A stretch of DNA of 7,587 nt from the NCBI GenBank assembly GCA_002427475.1, contig DIRG01000004.1:1856-9442 (forward strand). The letters are read 5' to 3'. Origin of the DNA: Mageeibacillus sp. UBA5442. Its GTDB lineage: Bacteria > Bacillota > Clostridia > Saccharofermentanales > DTU023. This document shows, piece after piece, positions 1 through 5,667 of the stretch. The position numbers and the translations under genes are program-made. Positions within the stretch are counted from its first letter, which is position 1, and every line of letters starts with the position of its first letter. The notes under the pieces were generated by a model, which saw only the letters and a list, made by a program, of their open reading frames with translations, was not told the origin of the DNA and ran no database searches.

Positions 1-396
1 GACCTAAGTGGTAGGATTTTCGACTTGACCGATGCTTTGGCTGCCGGTAATGTCGATAGCGCGCTGGATTACCTGGATCGCTTGCTCGACCGTCGTGAAG
101 CTCCTCTAGGTATTTTGGCCATGATCTCCAACCTTTCGCGGCGACTACTGATCGCCAAAGAATTGAAGAATAGCTCTGCGATTATTCAAAGTGGAGTTAC
201 AACGAGCAGCTATTATGCGAATAAACTGTTACAGCAGGCGCGTTCATTTTCTCTGGAACAGCTCGAAGCTATGGTGGAAGCCTGTTTCCACTGTGATCTC
301 CTGATTAAGACCGGTGAGATGCAGGATCGCGATGCTCTGCTCGTTCTCATAATTCAATTGAGTAGTTTGAATAGAAAAACGGCAAAGAAGTCTTAA
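1..396 (+). CDS. holA: DNA polymerase III delta subunit, C-terminal part (5' end outside window)
   Basis: This is the last 131 codons of a gene that enters from the left, in frame from base 1. The delta subunit is part of the clamp loader that opens the beta sliding clamp and loads it on primed DNA. The visible part matches the C-terminal helical collar domain of the family. It opens with an IFDLTDAL segment, followed by a helix carrying LDRLLDRREAPLGILAMI, the RRLLIAKEL helix, a stretch corresponding to the family's KLLQQARxFSLEQLEAM helix, and the closing DLLIKTG and LLVLIIQLS segments. The ATG at 25 is internal and not a start, because the family motif begins upstream of it. The end, with a short basic tail (KTAKKS), is normal for the family. 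The ATPase-like and clamp-binding N-terminal domains lie outside the window. Identification rests on family motifs recalled by eye and is quite firm. Confidence 0.9.
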   Translation, partial: DLSGRIFDLTDALAAGNVDSALDYLDRLLDRREAPLGILAMISNLSRRLLIAKELKNSSAIIQSGVTTSSYYANKLLQQARSFSLEQLEAMVEACFHCDLLIKTGEMQDRDALLVLIIQLSSLNRKTAKKS

Positions 397-444
397 TTTC
401 AGCCCCGATCAACTCATTTTTCATCAATTAATTAAGAAGAAAGC

Positions 445-470
445 AAGCATGTTTGTGAACATGCTTTTTT
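445..470 (+). terminator. Intrinsic terminator after holA, abutting the radC ribosome binding site
   Basis: A perfect 9-base-pair stem (AAGCATGTT at 445-453 with AACATGCTT at 458-466) closes a TGTG tetraloop, and the T run extends to 470. It lies 48 bases after the holA stop and should end the holA transcript. Its T run stops only a few bases before the radC Shine-Dalgarno at 473-480, leaving no room for a promoter between them. Confidence 0.88.
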
Positions 471-489
471 AGAGAAAGGATTGATGTGT

Positions 490-1182
490 ATGAGTAAAGA
501 TCTATTAACGATGAAAGAGATTCCCGAAACGGAGCGACCCTACGAAAAGGCCGAAAAATTAGGTATCTCTGCTCTGAGCGATGCTGAACTCCTGGCCATT
601 ATCTTGCAGTCAGGCCAACGGGGGGTTACGGCAGTAGACTTGGCGCATAAGGTTCTGCTAGAGGCGAATAATCTGGATGGGCTCTTCGAGCTGAGCTTGG
701 AAGAACTGCGCTCAATTTCCGGGATTGGTAGAGTAAAGTCTCTGAATATTATGGCTGCTCTAGAGCTGGGACAACGTGCCTCAGCTCAGAGGGCAGGTCG
801 TAAACGACATAAAGTCCACGGTCCTAATGACCTTTTTTCCTATATTGAATCACAGCTGCGCTTTCAGCCGCGGGAGAAGTTTTACATAATAATGTTGGAT
901 ACGAGAAATCGAGTTATTCGACATGTTCTCATCTCCAGCGGCGGACTGTCGGCTTCCGTGATCCAGCCGCGGGATATTTTCCGCGAGGCGGTGAAGGCGA
1001 ATGCGGCAGCGGTCGTGCTCGTGCATAATCATCCTAGTGGAGATGCTCTTCCCAGCGAAGCGGATCGTGTATCGACGCAACGATTAAGCGAAATCGGCCA
1101 AATGATGGGCGTACAAGTGCTCGACCACATAGTTGTGGGGGCTGAGGGATGTCACAGTTTGCGCGCTTTGGGGCTGATGTGA
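490..1182 (+). CDS. radC: RadC family protein (JAB/MPN metalloprotease-fold, DNA repair-associated)
   Basis: The 230-residue product has the standard RadC length and domain order. An N-terminal part carries the family signature IPETERPYEK and LSDAELLAIILQSG (about residues 11-42). A helix-hairpin-helix segment around SISGIGRVKS (75-84) follows. The C-terminal JAB/MPN domain has a complete JAMM-type metal site: H179-N-H181-P-S-G, then S189 and D192, with a candidate Glu at 129. RadC was once assigned to DNA repair; its biochemical role is unsettled, and the JAMM site suggests a hydrolase. TTG 481, ATG 484 and ATG 490 are all in frame. The AGAAAGGA ribosome binding site ends at 480, so 490 has the best spacing (nine bases) and was chosen; 484 is possible. 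radC sits beside mre genes in many Firmicutes, as it does here. Confidence 0.95.
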   Translation: MSKDLLTMKEIPETERPYEKAEKLGISALSDAELLAIILQSGQRGVTAVDLAHKVLLEANNLDGLFELSLEELRSISGIGRVKSLNIMAALELGQRASAQRAGRKRHKVHGPNDLFSYIESQLRFQPREKFYIIMLDTRNRVIRHVLISSGGLSASVIQPRDIFREAVKANAAAVVLVHNHPSGDALPSEADRVSTQRLSEIGQMMGVQVLDHIVVGAEGCHSLRALGLM

Positions 1183-1220
1183 TTTAGGGTGAATGAAAGC
1201 CTTTCCCTTGAGCTGCTTGC

Positions 1221-1248
1221 TTCGCTTTGGCCTCTAATGTGCTAAACT
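1221..1248 (+). promoter_or_regulatory. Weak candidate promoter for the mreC-mreD-PBP2 block
   Basis: The 117-base gap between radC and mreC holds an extended -10 element, TG at 1240-1241 followed by TAAACT at 1243-1248 (four of six matches to TATAAT). The best -35 is a poor TTCGCT at 1221-1226 with a 16-base spacer. A second -10-like GATAAT at 1265-1270 lacks a convincing -35. A promoter is expected here if mreC starts its own transcript, but the gap contains no clear terminator, so read-through from radC is equally possible. Confidence 0.28.
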
Positions 1249-1299
1249 AATTTGAGTGTTTTTAGATAATATTTTACATAGATCAAGGACGTCGGGACG

Positions 1300-2163
1300 A
1301 TGAAAAGAAAAGCTCCGCGTACAATAATAATTGTTTTGGTTAGTGTGGCTTTACTGGCTACGGCCATTCTTACAGCGCTACCGGGTTCCAGCCGGACGGT
1401 TGTAGCTGATTTTTTCGGTCGCGTCTTTGATCCCATGATTTCGTTTTTCCAGTCGGGTGTAGATTCAGTAGGGGGCTTTTTCTCTGCTGTCAGCGAGAAT
1501 AAGGATCTGAAGGAAGAGATTGCTCAGCTAGAGCAAGACAATTTCGATTTGCGACAGCAGGTCAGGACCAATGAAGAAAAGGTCAAAGCCTATGACGAGC
1601 TCGAAAATGCTTTGAACTTAAAAAGCCGCTTTGAAGATTATGAGATCCTCGGCGGCATTGTGATAAATCGTTCTATTGGCCCCATGTTCGATCTTTTCCG
1701 TATCAATTTGGGCCGTGAAGATGGTATTCAGGTGACGTCTGATCGCTCCTATCCGGTTCTTGACAATCAGCAGGCACTTGTCGGACGGCTCTATTCCAGT
1801 GAGTTGGGATCTTCTCGCGTGGTGCCCTTATTGCATGAAAGCTTCTCCATTAGTTCCAAAGTCGCAGCTTCTTCCGGTGCAAATTTCCGCGTAAGAGGCT
1901 CGCTCGAGTATAAGGATCAAGGCTTATGTCTGGCGGATCAGATAGCGGAAGGGACTCCGCTGCGCGTGGGTGATGTGATCGTCAGCTCAGGCGACGGTGG
2001 TCTTTATCCGGAGGGCATCGCCATCGGTACAGTGCTTGAGGTTTTTACTGATAGCCAATCCAATGCTCTGCAAGCTTTGATTGAACCTATCGCTCAAGTG
2101 GAAGAGCTCAATTATGTGTTCGTTCTGCTGGATCATGCGCTCCCGTCGGATGTGGAAGGGTGA
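1300..2163 (+). CDS. mreC: Rod shape-determining protein MreC
   Basis: MreC is a bitopic membrane protein that links cytoplasmic elongation factors to the periplasmic or external part of the elongasome and activates PBP2-RodA. The 287-residue product has the family layout. There is a short basic cytoplasmic start (MKRKAPR), one transmembrane helix at about residues 8-27, and a hydrophobic or amphipathic stretch. A coiled coil follows at about 64-108 (DLKEEIAQLEQDNFDLRQQV region), and then the MreC beta domain. That domain includes GGIVINRSIGPMFDLFRINLG, the VLDNQQALVGRL loop, and the GDVIVSSGDGGLYPEGIAIG segment that is a strong family hallmark. ATG 1300 follows AAGGA at 1285-1289 with ten bases between. 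The stop at 2161 lies four bases before the mreD start. The expected partner mreB is not directly upstream, where radC lies instead. Confidence 0.95.
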   Translation: MKRKAPRTIIIVLVSVALLATAILTALPGSSRTVVADFFGRVFDPMISFFQSGVDSVGGFFSAVSENKDLKEEIAQLEQDNFDLRQQVRTNEEKVKAYDELENALNLKSRFEDYEILGGIVINRSIGPMFDLFRINLGREDGIQVTSDRSYPVLDNQQALVGRLYSSELGSSRVVPLLHESFSISSKVAASSGANFRVRGSLEYKDQGLCLADQIAEGTPLRVGDVIVSSGDGGLYPEGIAIGTVLEVFTDSQSNALQALIEPIAQVEELNYVFVLLDHALPSDVEG

Positions 2164-2167
2164 TCTG

Positions 2168-2731
2168 ATGCCGAGTATTTCCAGATCTCTTCCTTTGTGG
2201 CAACGAGTGTTTGTCTATGCTTTATTGCTCTTCATCTTGGCAAGCATACAAGTAGATCCCGGCCTATGGACGCGATTTCCTGCTCCCGATTTTCTTCTCT
2301 TTTTGCCCCTAATCATAGGTTTGACGCGCGGCGGTAGAGAAGGGTTCGCTATGGGTCTTATTGCCGGTTTTCTGCGAGACTACTTGGGTGGCAGGCTCTA
2401 TGGTTTGGGCATGTTGGAAGGGATGATTATCGGTTTGATCGCGGGACTTTTGTTTAGCGATACTAAGCGGGTTTTTTGGCGACGTTTCTTACTTGCTTGG
2501 CCGGCTCTTACTTTAAGTCACGAATTGCTCATGCTTATGCTTTCCTACTTTTTCCCTTTGGACCGCAGTCTCCCTCGGAGTTTCGCTTTAATATTGCGCA
2601 GCTCAGCTGAGAGATTACCTTACGTGTTGTTGGCAAATATGTTTGCAGCTGTGCTAATATTGTTTTTCCTATGGCTAGGTTTTTATCACAAGAAAAAAAG
2701 AGAAAAGTCAGGTATTAGTAGAGGGATATGA
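2168..2731 (+). CDS. mreD: Rod shape-determining protein MreD
   Basis: MreD is a small polytopic membrane protein of the elongasome that binds MreC. The 187-residue product is strongly hydrophobic, with about five or six membrane helices (approximate residues 11-28, 40-52, 57-71, 80-95, 106-129, 151-172) and a basic C-terminal tail (HKKKREK). The segment MGLIAGFLRDYLGGRLYGLG (62-81) fits the conserved MreD motif of a Gly-rich helix followed by Asp and another Gly-rich helix. The frame is open further upstream, but the real start is ATG 2168: GGAAGGG at 2154-2160 precedes it by seven bases, and the upstream residues are not MreD-like. It begins four bases after mreC stops and overlaps the next gene by four bases (ATGA), so all three genes are probably translationally coupled. 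Confidence 0.92.
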   Translation: MPSISRSLPLWQRVFVYALLLFILASIQVDPGLWTRFPAPDFLLFLPLIIGLTRGGREGFAMGLIAGFLRDYLGGRLYGLGMLEGMIIGLIAGLLFSDTKRVFWRRFLLAWPALTLSHELLMLMLSYFFPLDRSLPRSFALILRSSAERLPYVLLANMFAAVLILFFLWLGFYHKKKREKSGISRGI

Positions 2732-5091
2732 TCGTGAATCCGCTTACAAACAAGAATACCTTGGAGAAGGAAGACGTTAAACAGCAAAGACGCTTCTCTC
2801 GCTTGCAGCGGCCGCGACGCTCGCAGAATTCTTTCCTGCGCAAATTTCTATCAAATCGCTATGCCTTTATGATTGTCCTGCTTTTCATGATTTTTGTTTT
2901 GATGCTGCTACGTACTGCCAACTTACAGCTTTTCGGTCAGACTACACATACTGCTCTGGAATCGAGAGGGAATAGCAGCGAGCTGAGCTTGTCTGCACCT
3001 AGGGGTGATATCGTTGACCGCAACGGAGTTCCCTTGGCGGTGAGTGATAGTATTAATACTATTTCAATTGTAAATGTGGGCATGGATAATGCGGCTTTTA
3101 ATCGCATGCTGCTCGATTTGGCACGCTTGTTTGAAGAGAACGATGTGGTGTCGGAGAGCGAATTCAGTAATTACTTGGATGTTTCTCAGGCGGATCGCAC
3201 AGCATACGAGAACGGAGCTCTCAGTGTAGAGAATTTCGTTTTCAAACGTCCTTGGGAGGAGATCGAAGCCTTCCAAACGGATGACGATACCTTTAACCTC
3301 TTCACTCAGGAGGAAGCTTCCAATCTGCGGGAGAGACAAAGGCTGGTTAAACAGAGCCCGCGCGAATTGTTTGATTTTTTGCTCTATGACTTTTTTAAAA
3401 TTGAGCCCGTTGTGGAAGAAGGGAACAGACTGTATTCAGATTTCGAGGCCTTTCAGATTATGGAACTACGTTATCTGATTTTGAAAAATAATTGGAACTT
3501 CCAAATCAGGCAACCGATTCTGCTGGCGGATAACGTTCCTAATTCCCTGATCAGTTTACTGAATGAGCAAAATTTCCGTTTTCCCGGCATTACCATTAGC
3601 CAAAGATTCTTGCGCCGCTATACCAGCGATAGTGATATTGTGTCGCACGCCCTTGGCTATGTCGGCCGTATTTCTTCTTCTGAATACGATGCTCTGGCGG
3701 ATGAAGGTTACAGTATAAATGATGTTCTGGGCAAAACAGGTGTCGAGCAGGCGGCCGAACGTTATTTGCGTGGAACAGATGGCTCGCACACGGTGGAAAC
3801 GTGGAGAGATCCGGAAACAGGTAACCCTGTTGCTTTCCCCGGCTCAGTGGGGAAAATACCGCAAGCGGGCAATGAAGTCAGATTGACTTTGGATATTAAC
3901 TTGCAACGTGTGGCCAGAGATAATCTTGAGCGCAAACTGAGAGAACTACGTGGCTTTGAGCGCGGAGACAGAGTGATGAGTGCACCAGCCGGCAGTGTTA
4001 TTGCGCTAGATGCAAAAACAGGTGCTGTGTTGGTTAATGCAAATTATCCGGATTATCGTGTCTCTGATTTTGTTGATCAATACAATGACCCACTGGCCGC
4101 TGCCCGAGTGCAAAAATTGCTGACCGACACGGATACTTTGCCGCTTCTCAATCGCGGTATTTCGCAACCGTACGCCCCCGGGTCGACTTATAAACCGATC
4201 ACTGCCATGGCAGCTTTTGAGTCAGGAACAATTTCATCTTATGATACTGTATATAGATGCAACGGACATGAGGAAATCGGCGGCTTAACTTGGCGCTGTC
4301 TCCAGCAGCCGTATACCGGTCATGGAGAATTGAATCTGCAGGCAGGATTGATGACATCATGCAACCTGTATTTTTATCAATTAGGTGTTGATGTCGGCAT
4401 TGATGCAATCACTGAAATGTCGGAAAAGTTGGGCCTGGGTGAAAGCGTTGAGCTGGACATTCCTAACGAAAATATAGGTATACGCCCGAGCCGAGCTTTG
4501 AAACAAGAGCTCAATCCGAACCCGGCGGACCAGATCTGGTTTGTGGCTGATACGGCTCAAACCTCAATCGGTCAGTTCTATAATTCGTATACTATGTTAC
4601 AGATGGCACGGGCCATCGGCGGTATTGCCACCGATTATTTAGTAACGCCGCATTTTATTAAAGAGGTTGTTGCGGAAGACGGTACTGTCTTGCTGCCCGA
4701 GCAAATTGAACGTATTCCTTTGAATTTAGATCCGGCCGGACGTAGCATAATCGTTCAAGGAATGACAAATTTAACGACTTGGGATCAGGGGCGGACTGCT
4801 GAGTTGTTCAAGGATTTTCCGGTTTCAGTTGCGGCGAAAACCGGTACTGCTGAGATAGTTGGAAGGGACGGAAACATATATACCAACGCTGTTTTCGTTG
4901 CTTTTGCTCCGGCCGATGATCCGCAAATTGTTGTAAGTAGTATTTTGGAAGATTCTTCATACGGTGATCAGACTGCAGATATCGCGTATCGAATCCTCTG
5001 TGAATACTTTGGACATACGCCCACACACGACTATATGGGACTTTATGATGATGAATCTGCACGATTAACTGAAGGATTTGGTGACTTTTAG
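2728..5091 (+). CDS. mrdA: Class B penicillin-binding protein 2 (elongasome peptidoglycan transpeptidase)
   Basis: This transpeptidase cross-links peptidoglycan with RodA during wall elongation. The product has a basic cytoplasmic tail (residues 1-43), one membrane anchor at about 44-63, and the PBP dimerisation or pedestal domain opening with APRGDIVDRNGVPLA (about 90-104). The transpeptidase domain has all three catalytic motifs: S486-TY-K489, S544-C-N546 and K704-TGT. Between the first two motifs lie C511, H514, C524 and H532, which resemble the zinc-site region reported in some PBP2 proteins. At 787 residues it is long: the nucleophile Ser comes about 155 residues later than in E. coli PBP2 (633 residues), mostly because of an acidic, helix-rich insertion at about 120-270 in the pedestal. 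Such long forms are usual in clostridia. ATG 2728 overlaps the mreD stop. GTG 2734 has better spacing (eight bases) from GAGGG at 2721-2725 and may be the true start. Confidence 0.95.
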   Translation: MIVNPLTNKNTLEKEDVKQQRRFSRLQRPRRSQNSFLRKFLSNRYAFMIVLLFMIFVLMLLRTANLQLFGQTTHTALESRGNSSELSLSAPRGDIVDRNGVPLAVSDSINTISIVNVGMDNAAFNRMLLDLARLFEENDVVSESEFSNYLDVSQADRTAYENGALSVENFVFKRPWEEIEAFQTDDDTFNLFTQEEASNLRERQRLVKQSPRELFDFLLYDFFKIEPVVEEGNRLYSDFEAFQIMELRYLILKNNWNFQIRQPILLADNVPNSLISLLNEQNFRFPGITISQRFLRRYTSDSDIVSHALGYVGRISSSEYDALADEGYSINDVLGKTGVEQAAERYLRGTDGSHTVETWRDPETGNPVAFPGSVGKIPQAGNEVRLTLDINLQRVARDNLERKLRELRGFERGDRVMSAPAGSVIALDAKTGAVLVNANYPDYRVSDFVDQYNDPLAAARVQKLLTDTDTLPLLNRGISQPYAPGSTYKPITAMAAFESGTISSYDTVYRCNGHEEIGGLTWRCLQQPYTGHGELNLQAGLMTSCNLYFYQLGVDVGIDAITEMSEKLGLGESVELDIPNENIGIRPSRALKQELNPNPADQIWFVADTAQTSIGQFYNSYTMLQMARAIGGIATDYLVTPHFIKEVVAEDGTVLLPEQIERIPLNLDPAGRSIIVQGMTNLTTWDQGRTAELFKDFPVSVAAKTGTAEIVGRDGNIYTNAVFVAFAPADDPQIVVSSILEDSSYGDQTADIAYRILCEYFGHTPTHDYMGLYDDESARLTEGFGDF

Positions 5092-5109
5092 TTTAAATAA
5101 TGCTATAAT
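5081..5109 (+). promoter_or_regulatory. Candidate promoter P1 for the mgs-like gene
   Basis: A perfect TATAAT at 5104-5109 is preceded by an extended -10 TG (5101-5102). A 17-base spacer leads back to GTGACT at 5081-5086, which matches TTGACA at four positions. The -35 lies in the last codons of the PBP2 gene. Transcription would start near 5116 and run through the inverted repeat at 5128-5159. Confidence 0.6.
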
Positions 5110-5127
5110 TGAAAAATAAGTATATGC

Positions 5128-5159
5128 TAAGTGCACAAATATATTGTATAGTGTACTTA
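5128..5159 (+). repeat. Inverted repeat between the two promoters (possible operator or RNA hairpin)
   Basis: TAAGTGCAC at 5128-5136 faces GTGTACTTA at 5151-5159. Eight of nine pairs are Watson-Crick and the ninth is G-T. The 14-base centre is AT-only except for one G. It ends at the base before the P2 -35 element and lies within the P1 transcript. No T run follows, so it is not a terminator. A regulator binding site or an RNA structure are both possible. Confidence 0.5.
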
Positions 5160-5188
5160 TTGAGTGCTCAGCGAACTTCGTTTATAAT
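5160..5188 (+). promoter_or_regulatory. Candidate promoter P2 for the mgs-like gene
   Basis: TTGAGT at 5160-5165 (four of six matches) is followed by a 17-base spacer and a perfect TATAAT at 5183-5188. Transcription would start near 5195, about 70 bases before the mgs-like start codon. The -10 lies inside a shorter inverted repeat, CTTCG at 5176-5180 facing CGAAG at 5193-5197, a position where a bound repressor would block RNA polymerase. This is the best promoter match in the window. Confidence 0.68.
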
Positions 5189-5227
5189 AATGCGAAGAAT
5201 TCCGGGCTAGAAAAATGGGGAGGTAGA

Positions 5228-5305
5228 GTGCGCGTTAATTTTATTAAAACGCGCCTTAAGAAAAAATATGAATATTGTTTTGATGGCCGACATTTCAAGG
5301 ACTGA
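5228..5305 (+). CDS. Possible 25-residue leader peptide overlapping the mgs-like start
   Basis: The strongest Shine-Dalgarno in this gap, GGGGAGG at 5217-5223, is 44 bases from the mgs-like ATG and cannot serve it directly. It is four bases before a GTG at 5228 that opens a 25-codon frame ending with TGA at 5303-5305, inside the first codons of the mgs-like gene in another frame. The peptide is basic (MRVNFIKTRLKKKYEYC at its start) and not recognised. The downstream ATG at 5268 has only a weak AAG-type site, so the short ORF could act as a translational leader. The GTG spacing is slightly short and there is no conservation evidence, so this remains tentative. Confidence 0.3.
   Translation: MRVNFIKTRLKKKYEYCFDGRHFKD
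5230..5254 (+). promoter_or_regulatory. GC-rich hairpin before the mgs-like start codon
   Basis: GCGCGTT at 5230-5236 pairs perfectly with AACGCGC at 5248-5254 around an 11-base AT-rich loop. It lies between the strong Shine-Dalgarno at 5217-5223 and the mgs-like ATG at 5268, and it begins within the candidate leader GTG codon. No T run follows, so it is more likely to affect translation or RNA stability, or to serve as a protein-binding site, than to terminate transcription. Confidence 0.45.
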
Positions 5306-5657
5306 GTTACTGGTTAACTTCTGTATTGCTTATCAGCAAATTTTGAGTCAGCATGATTTGATATCACCGCTGAACACTGCACATCTCATCAGGGGTGCGA
5401 CTACCCTAGATGTTTTGCCATACCCGACAGAAGAAACTAGTACAAAAAGTCAACTAGCTGCCAGTGCGCGCTATAACGAAATAGATGCCTTGCTTTATTT
5501 ACGTGATCCTGAAGGTCCTATAACCGAACCCTTGATTGATTTATTCCGTGCTTGCGACACGAACAGCATACCTTTTGCTACTAATTCAGCAACAGCGGAA
5601 ATCTTGGTCTTGGCCATAAGTCGCGGAGATCTTGACTGGCGCGAGCTCTTACGTTAA
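5268..5657 (+). CDS. Methylglyoxal synthase-like protein lacking catalytic residues (probable pseudoenzyme)
   Basis: The 129-residue product aligns with MgsA over nearly its whole length. Methylglyoxal synthase converts dihydroxyacetone phosphate to methylglyoxal and phosphate. Compared from memory with B. subtilis MgsA, the first 80 or so positions align without a gap. Shared segments are FxxAYxxIL (18-26), HDL (29-31), the N70xxD73 and LRDP (78-81) core, CD, SIPxATN and TAEIL near the end, and a DLDWRELL-type C terminus. The catalytic positions differ: the base Asp60 (E. coli Asp71) is Lys60, His8 is Asp8, the phosphate-binding GTTG (35-38) is LNTA, and the GPLGGDQQ loop is replaced by EETSTKSQ. 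The His and Asp after LRDP (E. coli His98, Asp101) are Thr86 and Leu89. Only the Asp of LRDP remains (E. coli Asp91). The frame is intact and its stop overlaps the next gene's ribosome binding site. It occupies the classic mgsA place at the end of an mre cluster. Synthase activity is unlikely; a binding or regulatory role is inferred. Confidence 0.82.
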   Translation: MNIVLMADISRTELLVNFCIAYQQILSQHDLISPLNTAHLIRGATTLDVLPYPTEETSTKSQLAASARYNEIDALLYLRDPEGPITEPLIDLFRACDTNSIPFATNSATAEILVLAISRGDLDWRELLR

Positions 5658-5667
5658 GAGGCGTCGT

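Noticed and set aside
1187..1210. Hairpin after radC (GAAAGCCTTTC) as a terminator
   Set aside because: The stem is only four base pairs and no T run follows.
2081..2167. Upstream extension of mreD into mreC
   Set aside because: The frame is open, but the residues are not MreD-like, and a good ribosome binding site places the start at 2168.
5268..5657. Simple annotation as a working methylglyoxal synthase (mgsA)
   Set aside because: The catalytic Asp, both active-site His positions and the phosphate-binding segments are replaced, so the gene symbol and reaction would mislead.
5632..5667. Start of the MBL hydrolase at TTG 5632
   Set aside because: It would overlap the mgs-like gene by 26 bases and lacks a good ribosome binding site; ATG 5668 has one with seven-base spacing.
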